A stretch of 46,163 bases of DNA from contig JAHWGK010000021.1 in assembly GCA_020054495.1 (NCBI GenBank), positions 1 to 46,163 on the forward strand, in the 5' to 3' direction. Each line of letters opens with the position of its first letter. The stretch's first letter is position 1. Position numbers and translations under genes: made by a program. The stretch is from Thermoplasmata archaeon (GTDB taxonomy: Archaea > Thermoplasmatota > E2 > DHVEG-1). The notes under the pieces were generated by a model. It was not told where the DNA came from. It saw only the letters and a program-made list of their open reading frames with translations, and did not search any database. This document shows positions 12,934 to 21,784 of the stretch, one piece after another.

Positions 12934-13590
12934 ATGAAAAAAATAAAAATTGTAGCAATGCTAATGGCAACCATGTTTGTATGCTTAGCAGCTACTTCAA
13001 TAAGTGGAGCAGTAGATTTAAACGCAGATGTAAATGTAACAATTAACGGATTTATTGGAGTTATTTCTCCAGTAGTTGATATAAGTACAGAAGAGCAGAA
13101 AAATCAGACTATAGGGTTTTTGGTAAATGTTACAGAACCACCTGGAGACGAAAAAAACAATTCCTATAAAGTCGATGATAAACTAGTAATAAACCTAGAC
13201 ATAACTGACGAATCAGAACGAGAAGTATTCATATTACCAAGATTCGTATTTTACAGAGTAATAGTTATCAGAGAGTTATCAGATGCAATAGCATTACCAA
13301 AGAGTTTTGGTAGTCTATTTACACGATTACTCCCAATAAAAGCACCCTTTGGACAAGTTGGAGTTGTTAGCACATTGGGCGGCAGTCAAAAAGCAACAAA
13401 CTTTAGTATAAACCTAAGATACAGAATCACAAACGAAACATTTTACAATGGTGAAAATCTAACAATGTACATAACTGTGATGGGATTTTTACCTGGAAAT
13501 ATCAATGGCATACATAATGGGGAAATACCGATTATAGATCGCGGAATAGTAAATCTAAAAGTTATATACATAGATAATGGCGAAGAATAA
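12934..13590 (+). CDS. secreted beta-rich protein of unknown function
   Basis: 218 residues, not recognised. The first ~26 residues form a clear signal peptide: a KKIK basic start, a hydrophobic core, and a small-residue cleavage region around SISGA. The mature part is beta-strand-rich, acidic, lacks cysteine and has several NxT/NxS sequons, which fits an Ig-like or S-layer-associated fold. GTGAT precedes the ATG at close range. It is transcribed away from the giant secreted protein from a common 315-base region, so a partner or structural accessory role is possible but unproven. Codons favour CTA, ATA and ACA. Confidence 0.75.
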   Translation: MKKIKIVAMLMATMFVCLAATSISGAVDLNADVNVTINGFIGVISPVVDISTEEQKNQTIGFLVNVTEPPGDEKNNSYKVDDKLVINLDITDESEREVFILPRFVFYRVIVIRELSDAIALPKSFGSLFTRLLPIKAPFGQVGVVSTLGGSQKATNFSINLRYRITNETFYNGENLTMYITVMGFLPGNINGIHNGEIPIIDRGIVNLKVIYIDNGEE

Positions 13591-13605
13591 ACCCTAAAAT
13601 CTCCA

Positions 13606-13637
13606 TTTTTTTCTCTTTTTAATTTTTTTTTACTTTT
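13606..13637 (+). terminator. T-rich transcription terminator
   Basis: Several T runs (up to 9) begin 16 bases after the stop codon of the preceding plus-strand gene. Oligo-T tracts without a required hairpin terminate archaeal transcription. Confidence 0.6.
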
Positions 13638-13640
13638 TTA

Positions 13641-13890
13641 AAAAAATTTGTCGCTGTCACCCAACAATCTAGAATAGATGCTGGGTGTAGTAATAGTGCT
13701 ATTCCGTTTTGCAGCAGCAGAATAGTACTACCACAGATATCGCGACAGTTATTTGATATCATGGTTGTCCTCTTTTCATATCTTGACTATACGTCTTATA
13801 GATCAAAGAGGGACCCTTAAGTGATATCAATGTGTTACCTTGAATTTGCATCTCCAATCATTTTATCATGGAGACCTTCGAATCAAGGTA
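13641..13890 (-). ncRNA. candidate structured RNA with three stem-loop domains
   Basis: The gene-free convergent region has dense complementary structure. Domain 1: TGTCGC/GCGACA (13649-13654 with 13742-13747) closes a three-way junction with hairpins 13658-13687 and 13688-13730, the latter 11 bp with a 6-base bulge. Domain 2: a 9-bp stem TTGATATCA/TGATATCAA (13753-13761 with 13822-13830) encloses GTCC/GGAC and CTATA/TATAG helices. Domain 3: TACCTTGA/TCAAGGTA (13836-13843 with 13883-13890) encloses TCTCCA/TGGAGA. On the minus strand the structure is followed by seven T, as expected for an archaeal terminator, so minus is preferred; no clear promoter was found. It may be an independent RNA, the pyrF 3' UTR, or a degenerate palindromic mobile element. 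It does not resemble RNase P or SRP RNA motifs. Confidence 0.45.
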
Positions 13891-13939
13891 TTTTAAATTA
13901 TAGAAAACAGGTTAATATTGGTTTTGGTTAACTACACTG

Positions 13940-14731
13940 TTATCTAAATTTATTTATCTTATCTCTAAGAGAAATCGCTGCATCCCTTGATTTTTCTGCA
14001 TAAATAATCGATCTAGATGAAACAATAATTGCCATCTTACCATCTTTATTTGTCCCGTATTTAACAGTTTTTTCAACATCTCCCCCTTGCGCACCAATTC
14101 CAGGAACTAATATAGGGGTTTCATCGCCTAAAAGTGTCCTTATTCTCTGTAATTCCTTAGGATATGTAGCACCTACAACAGCGCCACAGTTACCATATGA
14201 GTTCCAGTCATTTATTTTGTTAGCAACTATTTCGTAAAGAGGGGTTTTGTTTGACTCTAAATCCTGAAAATCTCCAGCAGAAGCATTAGAAGTTCGACAA
14301 AGAATAAAACTACATTTATCCTTGTATTCCAAGAATGGTTTTACCCCGTCAATTCCAAGATATGGATTGATAGTTGCTGCATCAGCATTGAATGTTTCAA
14401 AAAGACTTTTTGCATATTTTTTTGCAGTGTTTCCAATATCATTGCGTTTTCCATCAAGTATAACAACTATGTCTTTAGGGATATAGGATATTGTTTTTTC
14501 AAGTAAGTCAAAACCATCTTTTCCCAAGACTTCATAAAAAGCCATATTAAGTTTATATCCACAGACAAGATCTTTTGTCGCATTAATAATTGATTTATTA
14601 AAATCTAAATATGGAGATTTGCTAGATTCAAAAAAAAACTTGGGCATCTTTTCTCTATCTACATCAAGACCAACACACAAAAGACTATTATTTTTCCTTA
14701 CAATTTTTTCTAGTTTTTCATTAAATTTCAT
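13940..14731 (-). CDS. pyrF: orotidine 5'-phosphate decarboxylase, type 2
   Basis: Decarboxylates OMP to UMP, the last step of de novo pyrimidine synthesis. The catalytic motif LDGKRNDIGNTAKKYA (D-K-D triad) and the following TINPYLGID segment are typical of the longer type 2 (pyrF_sub2) branch rather than the ~220-residue type 1 enzyme of most archaea. I place the start at ATG 14731 (263 residues). An upstream in-frame TTG at 14740 is possible, but TTTTTATATA at 14763-14772 would start transcription near 14740, leaving almost no leader for it. The gene is divergent from a glycosyltransferase and is followed by the structured region 13641-13890. Confidence 0.93.
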   Translation of the reverse strand: MKFNEKLEKIVRKNNSLLCVGLDVDREKMPKFFFESSKSPYLDFNKSIINATKDLVCGYKLNMAFYEVLGKDGFDLLEKTISYIPKDIVVILDGKRNDIGNTAKKYAKSLFETFNADAATINPYLGIDGVKPFLEYKDKCSFILCRTSNASAGDFQDLESNKTPLYEIVANKINDWNSYGNCGAVVGATYPKELQRIRTLLGDETPILVPGIGAQGGDVEKTVKYGTNKDGKMAIIVSSRSIIYAEKSRDAAISLRDKINKFR

Positions 14732-14821
14732 ACGGTTCAAAAGTTTTGTAATAGGCTCATCGTATATAAAAAGATGACACCCAGTTAGATATTTAATGAA
14801 TCAGAGAATACAGCGTCTAAG

Positions 14822-15910
14822 ATGAAGATAATCTACGCAGTTTGTTCATGGGGGCTTGGACATGCAACAAGATCATTACCAGTGATACGAAAACTGATAA
14901 AAGAAAACAATGAAGTTACAATTGTTTCAAATGGAAGAAGCCTTGAACTTTTAAAAAAAGAATTAGGAAGGGAACTGAAATATTTTGGCATACCTGATTA
15001 TCCAATGCTCCTTTCAGAAAATTCACGGCAGTTCATGGCAAAGAGCGTTGTTTACTGGCCTTCATTTATTGCAAGGATGGAATCAGGGCTGCAAAAGCTT
15101 CAAAAAATACTTGAAAAAAGAAAATACGATAGGATAATATCTGATGCACGTTATGATATGTATAGTAGAAAAATTCCCTCATTTTTTATATCACATCAGA
15201 TAAGAATAATGAACCCACTTAGAATTCAAATGTTTGAACGGGGTAGCGAAATCTTTAATCTATTCTTCTTTAAACGCTTCTGTGGAGCAATAGTACCAGA
15301 TTACAAAGAAGATAATTTATCAGGGGATCTATCACATAACCTTAAAAAAATTGATGAAAACAAACTGCACTATGTTGGAGTACTTTCAGATTTTAAAAAG
15401 AAAAATACGAAAAAAGATATTGATTATTTGGTGTCAATATCAGGTCCAGAGCCACAGAGAACAATGCTTGAAGAAAAACTATTACCACAAGTAGATGATC
15501 TTAAAGGAAAAATCATTATCACTCTGGGTAAAACAGAAAATATGGATAAGTTTAACAGAAAAAACATTGAAACATACTCGTTTCTACCAAAAGATAAGCG
15601 AGAAGATTTTTTAAATCGGGCAAAACTTGTTATCTCACGTAGTGGTTATTCTACAATTCTTGATTTAGCTGTTATTAAAACAAAGGCTCTTATGACTCCA
15701 ACACCAGGTCAGATAGAGCAAGAGTATCTTGGACAATATCACAATAGGAAAGGAACCTTTTATTCAGTAAATCAAAACAGCATAGATCTCAAAAGAGACG
15801 TAGAAATTGCGAAAAAAACAACAGGCGTAAATAGGAAATGTGATGTTGATAAATCTGTTGAAAACATCATGAATATTGTTACTTCAGTTGAAAAAAGTCC
15901 ATTCATATAG
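14822..15910 (+). CDS. GT28-like glycosyltransferase (MJ1255 family)
   Basis: 362 residues with an N-terminal Rossmann opening (KIIYAVCSWGLGHATRSLPV) in which the GxGHATR loop matches the MurG/GT28-type donor/acceptor site, and a C-terminal half ending in the donor-binding RSGYSTILDLA...TPGQIEQEYLG segment. It should be a cytosolic, membrane-associated transferase using a nucleotide sugar; donor and acceptor are unknown. Archaeal members are annotated as the MJ1255 family. The ATG follows TTAGATATTTAATG, a TATA-like element about 30 bases upstream. The next gene begins 49 bases after its stop and may be co-transcribed or use its own promoter. Confidence 0.85.
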   Translation: MKIIYAVCSWGLGHATRSLPVIRKLIKENNEVTIVSNGRSLELLKKELGRELKYFGIPDYPMLLSENSRQFMAKSVVYWPSFIARMESGLQKLQKILEKRKYDRIISDARYDMYSRKIPSFFISHQIRIMNPLRIQMFERGSEIFNLFFFKRFCGAIVPDYKEDNLSGDLSHNLKKIDENKLHYVGVLSDFKKKNTKKDIDYLVSISGPEPQRTMLEEKLLPQVDDLKGKIIITLGKTENMDKFNRKNIETYSFLPKDKREDFLNRAKLVISRSGYSTILDLAVIKTKALMTPTPGQIEQEYLGQYHNRKGTFYSVNQNSIDLKRDVEIAKKTTGVNRKCDVDKSVENIMNIVTSVEKSPFI

Positions 15911-15959
15911 AGCTATTTTATTAAAGGGACCATATATACAGTTCCATAATAAGTGGAGG

Positions 15960-17903
15960 ATGAAGTTTATCAGTGGTTTAAAACTCAGAGGATTGTTAAG
16001 AAACTGGGTTTTCTGGTTAATTATAATTACAGGGGCAGCAATAATTATAAGATCTATACCTGGATGGCTTCATGCTGCATGGGGATGTGACTTTGGAATA
16101 TACTATGGTATTACTAAATCTGTTGCAGAAAGTGGAGTGCTTTTTCCTTCATATACTGGCTGGGGCAGCTCATATAATGAATTCCCAATTTTATATATAA
16201 TAAACGCTTTTGCTAGTTGGATAACTGGGATTGACGTTCTTACCATAATGCCTAAACTGACACCAATATTTGGTGGACTTGCAGTATTAATTTTTTACTT
16301 TGTTGCCTATGAATTAACTGGTAATAAGAAAATAGCTTTACTATGCACTCTATTTTTTGCTTTTTTGCCATTCCATGTTTATCAAACGAGTCATGCTTCG
16401 CCACTTACTATGGGACATTTTTTCACGATGCTTTCATTATATCTGTTCCTGAAATTTAGACAGAATACAAAGTATATCATTCCATTGCTAATTTCAACAA
16501 TGCTTCTTATTATGTCTCATCATCTCACGACATATTTCTACTTAATATCTTTGATTGGCATCGTACTTTTTGAAAATGCTAGTGTGAAAGAATGGACATC
16601 GATTCTGAAAAAAGATATTTTTTACATTATTATTACAAGTATATTTATCTTTGCTTATTGGGCATTGATTGCAAAAACTGTTTATGAAGGTTTCATGCGA
16701 TCAGGGTTAACAATAGGAGGGATGCGATTAGAGTCAATTTATATTATAGTTATTTTTTATGCATTACTTGCTTGTCTATTTGGGGTTGTCAAATTAATAA
16801 GGAAAGTTAATGAGCAGTTAGTAGGTCTTAAGTCAACTGTTAAATCTCCCATTTTAAAGTTGTTTGTAGGGATTATTTGGCGCATTTATCCTTTTATTAA
16901 AAAAAAGTGGCCCTCTACTAAATCACGTGTCTTAATTTTTTTCTTAGTTTTAATTGTAACATTAGGAGCCATGTTCTATTTTTCCACAATCGAAATGCCC
17001 TGGGTAGGCTTTTCTTTTACTAATTTGTCAATAGTTTATGCGTTTCCATTAGTAGTTGCAATAGCATTTGGAGTTGCCGGTTTCAGATATACTTGGCACA
17101 TAAAGAATGGTCTTTTTATTCGTGGTTGGTTTATTACACCTTTAATCTCATTTATCTTTATGTTAGTTACAAATAATAGTACAATATTTCCTCATAGACA
17201 TCCCGAGTACATGATGGCACCTCTTGCTATATTGATGGTATATGGATTGGGTGGGATTTTTTCTGATCCATTCTATAAAGCATTATTATCAAAATTAATA
17301 AGCAAAAAAAATGTGTATGTTAATTACATATCTAACAGAATAAAAATTCCACAAAAAAATCGATTAGTTCAATTATTTGTTATGGTAATTCTTGTTGTTT
17401 CACTTGCATCAACGACATATGTTTCTCATAAAGCATTGGATGCTTCAGATGAGCGTATAACAATGGAAGATATATCCACTATTGAATGGATGTCTGAAAA
17501 TCTTGATAAAAACATTAGTATGATTGCATCTGATCATCGTCTTGCAAGGATGGCAGAAGCTGAAGGATTTAATACAACAAAGGATGAAACTATTAATATA
17601 TGGGAAGCTGAAAACTTAGATGAGTATATTGATGAATTAATAGGAATATGTAAAAATCATAGTAGAATCACCCATATAATTGTCGATGATATAATGAAAA
17701 ATGATGTTGTACATGTACACTTTGGGTTAATCAAATACATGACAAATGAGACAAGGACGGCAGCTTATGAAAAATTTAAACAACAACCTTTTGAACTCGT
17801 TTATAAAAATCAGTCAGTAAATATTAATGAAGAAACATTAGAACCAACACACTGGGCTGAAGTTTATAGAATAAACTGGACATACATTGAGTCAGTAATT
17901 TAA
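15960..17903 (+). CDS. polytopic membrane protein, GT-C-like glycosyltransferase
   Basis: 647 residues with about a dozen hydrophobic segments and a mostly soluble C-terminal tail (from ~residue 510). The first loop contains an acidic motif, CDFGIYYG, right after TM1, where GT-C enzymes carry their catalytic Asp/Glu. This and its position between two glycosyltransferases suggest a lipid-linked-sugar-dependent transferase, but the exact family is not certain. An upstream in-frame TTG inside the preceding gene would add 28 residues. I prefer ATG 15960 because CATATATACA at 15931-15940 puts transcription start almost on that ATG. The 3' end overlaps the convergent GT4 gene by 4 bases. Confidence 0.75.
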   Translation: MKFISGLKLRGLLRNWVFWLIIITGAAIIIRSIPGWLHAAWGCDFGIYYGITKSVAESGVLFPSYTGWGSSYNEFPILYIINAFASWITGIDVLTIMPKLTPIFGGLAVLIFYFVAYELTGNKKIALLCTLFFAFLPFHVYQTSHASPLTMGHFFTMLSLYLFLKFRQNTKYIIPLLISTMLLIMSHHLTTYFYLISLIGIVLFENASVKEWTSILKKDIFYIIITSIFIFAYWALIAKTVYEGFMRSGLTIGGMRLESIYIIVIFYALLACLFGVVKLIRKVNEQLVGLKSTVKSPILKLFVGIIWRIYPFIKKKWPSTKSRVLIFFLVLIVTLGAMFYFSTIEMPWVGFSFTNLSIVYAFPLVVAIAFGVAGFRYTWHIKNGLFIRGWFITPLISFIFMLVTNNSTIFPHRHPEYMMAPLAILMVYGLGGIFSDPFYKALLSKLISKKNVYVNYISNRIKIPQKNRLVQLFVMVILVVSLASTTYVSHKALDASDERITMEDISTIEWMSENLDKNISMIASDHRLARMAEAEGFNTTKDETINIWEAENLDEYIDELIGICKNHSRITHIIVDDIMKNDVVHVHFGLIKYMTNETRTAAYEKFKQQPFELVYKNQSVNINEETLEPTHWAEVYRINWTYIESVI

Positions 17904-19081
17904 AATTTTTTATTTTGAAAAACTTTAATAGCATTTTCATAAGCTTTTTCGTATTGTACGGCTACTGATTGCAAAGTATGTTTTTTAACTAGTTCTAAAC
18001 TTTTTTTACTCATCTGTTTTTTTAATTTGTCATCACTTAAAATTTTTCCTATTTTACTTGCCATTTCTTCACTGTTTTTTGGTTCAAAAATAAAACCATT
18101 TCCTGAACTAGCAAGTTCTGGAAGAGCACCTTTATTTACAACCACAACTGGGAGACCTGAAGCTACTGCTTCAAGAGTCACAATGCTTTGAAGCTCGGCT
18201 TCTGAAGGAAGAGTAAATAAGTCTGATATCGTATAAATATTTGGATAATCTTCCCAATCTAAGAAATTTGTAAAAGTAGTATTTTTTGAAACATTTAGTT
18301 CCTCCGATAAATTTTCTAGACTCTGTTTATATTCACCACCTGAGCCAACAAAAAGAAAATGAGCATCGATTTCTTTTACAACAAATGGAATCGCCTTAAT
18401 TAAAACATCCAGATTCTTTTCTTGAGTTATTCTACCTGCATACAATACTATGTTTTTCTTTGGAAGATTGAATTTTTTTCTCAGATACTCTCCATTATTT
18501 CCTGGATTAAAAACTTCAATGTCTATCCCATTTGAAATTGGTGTTATATTATTTTTTAAACCATGATCAATGTAAATATCTGCACCAGATTGAGTTGGAA
18601 TAGTAACCCAATCTGCAAGATTAAAAAAATAAATTAGATATTTCCAAAATCGCTTTTCAAATCTCTTATAATATCTCGTTCCTAAAAATGGAGAAAGCAA
18701 ATTTTCTGGCAAAACATGAATTGAGCTTATTATGGGAATATTGTTTTTTCTGGCCCAGATATAGGCACTTCCACCAATTGGATACGGAGAGCATATATGA
18801 ACGATATCTGGCTTTAATTTTTTAATAATACTTCGTATCTTAAAAAAAGGAAATGGAGAAAAACGATATCTTCCGTTCATATAAAATGGCAAAGGTATTG
18901 AACTTGTTCTGTAGACTTTAATTCCATCAATTTCTTCAACATTATTTCTAAAAGAAAAGCCAGGTGTGATTACAATTAGCTCATGCCCCAATTTTTTTAG
19001 TTCTCGAACTAAATTATATTGAGCTACTGCTCCACCGTCAATATTAGGATAATAGGATTCTGTTGCTAAAAGTATTTTCAT
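17900..19081 (-). CDS. GT4-family glycosyltransferase
   Basis: 393 residues with the GT-B fold of family GT4. The N-terminal half has the acceptor-side glycine-rich loop (YYPNIDGGAVAQYNLVREL). The C-terminal donor domain shows YAGRITQEKNLDVLIKA, LFVGSGGEY and the EX7E-type region SEAELQSIVTLEAVASGLPVV. It should be a cytosolic face enzyme adding a hexose to a lipid or lipid-linked glycan; the acceptor cannot be inferred. It is a single gene between a convergent GT-C-like gene and the radical SAM gene, which is transcribed in the same direction 50 bases upstream. Confidence 0.9.
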   Translation of the reverse strand: MKILLATESYYPNIDGGAVAQYNLVRELKKLGHELIVITPGFSFRNNVEEIDGIKVYRTSSIPLPFYMNGRYRFSPFPFFKIRSIIKKLKPDIVHICSPYPIGGSAYIWARKNNIPIISSIHVLPENLLSPFLGTRYYKRFEKRFWKYLIYFFNLADWVTIPTQSGADIYIDHGLKNNITPISNGIDIEVFNPGNNGEYLRKKFNLPKKNIVLYAGRITQEKNLDVLIKAIPFVVKEIDAHFLFVGSGGEYKQSLENLSEELNVSKNTTFTNFLDWEDYPNIYTISDLFTLPSEAELQSIVTLEAVASGLPVVVVNKGALPELASSGNGFIFEPKNSEEMASKIGKILSDDKLKKQMSKKSLELVKKHTLQSVAVQYEKAYENAIKVFQNKKF

Positions 19082-19131
19082 ATGTTCCCAGGCCTATTAC
19101 TGAAATAAAAATTTACTATAATAAAATTGTT

Positions 19132-20082
19132 TTATTTAAAAATATAAGGACTTAGTGACGAAATGATTGTTGATGGAGATGCAAAGACATCAGTTGCAAA
19201 GTATTGATACCAACCACAGCATCTCTCACAGTTTTTCATGTCTTGTCTTGCTTTTTTTGCTGTATCTGATTTTAAAAAATCCATAAAGGAATTCTCTGTA
19301 AAATTATAAACTCTTTGACCTACGGTTCTACATGGATAAAATAGTCCTCCATCTGAATCAATTATTACTGATGATGTAGAACAGCCATGTGGTTTGTTAA
19401 TATTGTCTAGAAAACCAGTAGGTGTAGTAATTGTGTTTTTGTATATTTTTTTAAGTCGGATTATTTCTTTTTGAAATTCTACAGGTTTTGGGTAGAAATC
19501 ATCTGTTCCATCTAAGTGACAGGCTGGCATTACAACTGTTCTTGCACCTACTTCGTAAATTCTTTTTACTTTTTCTTCAAGAATGGGCATTGTGTCTTTT
19601 GTTACAACTATTTGTATGCATATTTCTGGTCCATAGCTTTGGAATTCTTCAAGTCTTTCAAAGAATTCTAGGTTATCATGCCCTTCATCAATACTAATGT
19701 GTAGATAGTCAATGTTTTTACCGTATTCTTCCATTGGTCTTTTATCTAGTAGATGACCATTTGTTGTAAAAAACAGTGTAAATGGTTTTTGATAAGCATA
19801 TTCTAGTATTTCTCCCAAGTCTTTTCGTACTAAAGGATCTCCACCCTCAATACTTAAGACTATTATACTTGAGTTTGCTATGTTATCAATAACTTTGAAA
19901 ACGTCCTCCTTTTTTAGATCTGGAGTGTCTTCCATCCATACATTACAAAATTCACATCGTAGGTTGCATTTATGTGTTATCTTATATGATGAATAAAATG
20001 GGTATATACATTCTCCTGCCAGTTTGTTTGAAAATGCATAACCTATAGTTTTCATATATTTTTGCAATGGTAATTTTTTCAT
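19132..20082 (-). CDS. radical SAM enzyme
   Basis: 316 residues from the chosen start. The CX3CX2C cluster-binding motif (THKCNLRCEFCNVW, cysteines 39, 43 and 46) and GGDPLVRKD identify the radical SAM fold. Extra C-terminal cysteines (HGCSTSS, FYPCRTVGQ, CERCCGW) suggest an auxiliary Fe-S site of the SPASM/twitch kind. The substrate is unknown; placement beside a flippase-like protein and glycosyltransferases hints at a lipid or glycan modification. I prefer the second ATG (20082), which has GTGA 5 bases upstream; the first ATG (20100) would overlap the divergent neighbour's longest frame. Confidence 0.88.
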   Translation of the reverse strand: MKKLPLQKYMKTIGYAFSNKLAGECIYPFYSSYKITHKCNLRCEFCNVWMEDTPDLKKEDVFKVIDNIANSSIIVLSIEGGDPLVRKDLGEILEYAYQKPFTLFFTTNGHLLDKRPMEEYGKNIDYLHISIDEGHDNLEFFERLEEFQSYGPEICIQIVVTKDTMPILEEKVKRIYEVGARTVVMPACHLDGTDDFYPKPVEFQKEIIRLKKIYKNTITTPTGFLDNINKPHGCSTSSVIIDSDGGLFYPCRTVGQRVYNFTENSFMDFLKSDTAKKARQDMKNCERCCGWYQYFATDVFASPSTIISSLSPYIFK

Positions 20083-20190
20083 AAGATTCACAGAATGCAT
20101 CTGGACAATAATTTTCTAAAGATAAGGTTTTTTGTTTGTTATTTTAAAAGAACCATAAGTAAAATATATCATCTTCAAAATAACACAAAT

Positions 20191-21270
20191 GTGGCTAAGA
20201 AGGATAAAAAACAAAAGACGATAAAACTTCCAATTATTCTGAGTCTTACATTAAGTCTTGCCATAATTATTGTTATTTTGTATTTTACCAGTGATGCAGA
20301 TACAATTAGTCTATTATTGAAAACAAAGATAAAATATGAGTTTTTTATTATGGCAATTCTTCTGAATATTCTATATTGGATTTTATGGGGTGCCCGATTA
20401 AAGGCGCTGAGTAATGCAATTGATAAACATGTGAATATTGGTTTATGGAAATCTACAAAAATAGTAATTGCAAATCTTTTCCTAGCTAGTATTACTCCAT
20501 CAATGGCAGGTGGTGAACCAGTCCGTATTCATCTTCTGAACAAGGATGGTTTGAGTATTGGTTCGTCTACAGCCGCAGTTCTTGGTGAGCGTTTACTTGA
20601 TGCAGTTTTTATATTATTATTGGTTCCTGTTGCATTTTATATTTTTCAGGATGTGACAGATTTAGGTTTTATTAGTGTTGGGCTTACAATTGGCGTTATT
20701 GTTTTTATTCTTCTTATTGTATTGTTTGTATATGCAATTGCGAGACCTGAAAAAACTAAGGGTTTTTTGATTTTTATTAATAGAAAATTGAGTAGATTTT
20801 CTAAAAAAAAGGATAGCGAGAGTAAGGTTATCAGAAAAATCAATGAAGAGGTTGATAATTTTCATAGCAGCATAGTCCGTTTTGTTGGTGAGGATAGAAA
20901 AGCATTGATTGAAGCAAGTATTCTTACGGTGTTATTTTGGTCAACAGGTTTTATGATACCCTCCATGGTTCTTCTAGGACTAGGTTTAGAACCTTATTTT
21001 CTTCAATCTTATGCAGCACAGGTTTTACTTCTTGTAATAATTATGATGCCTACTACTCCAGGTAGCGCTGGTATTGCAGAGATAAGTATATATGGCCTTT
21101 ACGGTGTATTAATTGGCACATCATCTGGTACTCTTATTGGTGTCTTTGTGGTATTATACAGACTTATCACGTATCATATGAATCTAATTGCAGGTGCTAT
21201 TTTTCAATATAGGATTTTCAAATCAGTTGCATCGTTTTCGATGGAAATGATTAAGAAACAAGAAAGTTGA
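20191..21270 (+). CDS. LPG-synthase-type flippase-like membrane protein (UPF0104)
   Basis: 359 residues with about 8 transmembrane segments and the family signature around ASITPSMAGGEPVRIHLL ... GSSTAAVLGERLLDAVF, followed later by MPTTPGSAGIAE. This matches the lysylphosphatidylglycerol-synthase transmembrane family, members of which move lipids or lipid-linked molecules across the membrane. I choose GTG 20191 (MAKKDKK...) instead of an upstream ATG at 20095. It removes a 32-residue basic extension that would overlap the divergent radical SAM gene, and AAAATATAT at 20161-20169 sits 22-30 bases upstream, which is right for a leaderless transcript. Confidence 0.85.
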   Translation: MAKKDKKQKTIKLPIILSLTLSLAIIIVILYFTSDADTISLLLKTKIKYEFFIMAILLNILYWILWGARLKALSNAIDKHVNIGLWKSTKIVIANLFLASITPSMAGGEPVRIHLLNKDGLSIGSSTAAVLGERLLDAVFILLLVPVAFYIFQDVTDLGFISVGLTIGVIVFILLIVLFVYAIARPEKTKGFLIFINRKLSRFSKKKDSESKVIRKINEEVDNFHSSIVRFVGEDRKALIEASILTVLFWSTGFMIPSMVLLGLGLEPYFLQSYAAQVLLLVIIMMPTTPGSAGIAEISIYGLYGVLIGTSSGTLIGVFVVLYRLITYHMNLIAGAIFQYRIFKSVASFSMEMIKKQES

Positions 21271-21331
21271 TAAAATTTTTAAAAGTTTTAGGCGTCACAT
21301 TTAAAAATAGGTATAGTATTCAGCACACCCT

Positions 21332-21496
21332 ATGAAAAAGGCAGAAAAATGCATTTCATGCGGAAAAGGACTAATCAAACAAGGAGCTGCAACACTTCCA
21401 TGTCCAATGTGTGATGAGATCATTGGAAGATGTTCAAACTGCAGAGAGCAAAGTGTAAAATATATCTGTCATAAATGTGGGTTCACTGGACCATAG
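21332..21496 (+). CDS. small zinc-ribbon protein (DUF1610 / HVO_2753-like)
   Basis: 54 residues with four CxxC knuckles (CISC, CPMC, CSNC, CHKC), predicted to bind two zinc ions. Archaeal homologues are predicted RNA-binding zinc-finger proteins and are commonly found beside the aEF-1beta gene, as here: its TAG is 13 bases before the next ATG. TTTAAAAATA about 25 bases before the ATG indicates a leaderless start. The role is probably in translation or RNA handling, but the mechanism is unknown. Missed easily because of its size. Confidence 0.9.
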   Translation: MKKAEKCISCGKGLIKQGAATLPCPMCDEIIGRCSNCREQSVKYICHKCGFTGP

Positions 21497-21509
21497 GAGG
21501 AAAAAAATA

Positions 21510-21782
21510 ATGGGGGAAGTAATAGGTCTTATACGTGTAATGCCAAATGAAGTAATAAGTGATGAAAAACTACAGAAAATGATTGAAGATATAAAAATGG
21601 TTATAAAACCTCCAGCTAAAGTCGGTAAAATTAATATTAAAGATGTGGCTTTTGGACTTAAAGGACTTGATGTAACTGTTTTAGTACCAGATGATTCAGG
21701 TGGATTTGATCCAGTTGTTGCAGAAATATCTAAAGTCGAAAATGTTGACAATGCAGAAGTAACAGATGTAGGACGAGTATGA
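21510..21782 (+). CDS. translation elongation factor aEF-1beta
   Basis: 90 residues, the standard length of the archaeal guanine-nucleotide exchange factor for aEF-1alpha. The start MGEVIGLIRVMPNEVISDE and the C-terminal EISKVENVDNAEVTDVGRV are characteristic of the family. GGAGG lies 9 bases before the ATG. The preceding zinc-ribbon gene is in the same operon. The stop codon is 2 bases from the convergent regulator gene, so the two transcripts must overlap or terminate inside each other. Confidence 0.95.
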   Translation: MGEVIGLIRVMPNEVISDEKLQKMIEDIKMVIKPPAKVGKINIKDVAFGLKGLDVTVLVPDDSGGFDPVVAEISKVENVDNAEVTDVGRV

Positions 21783-21784
21783 TA

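Noticed and set aside
13640..13750. Region as an RNase P or SRP RNA gene
   Set aside because: None of the conserved core motifs of either RNA can be read on either strand, and the size and helix order do not fit.
20095..20190. Longer N-terminus for the flippase-like protein
   Set aside because: It would overlap the divergent radical SAM gene and lies across the likely TATA box; the GTG at 20191 fits better.
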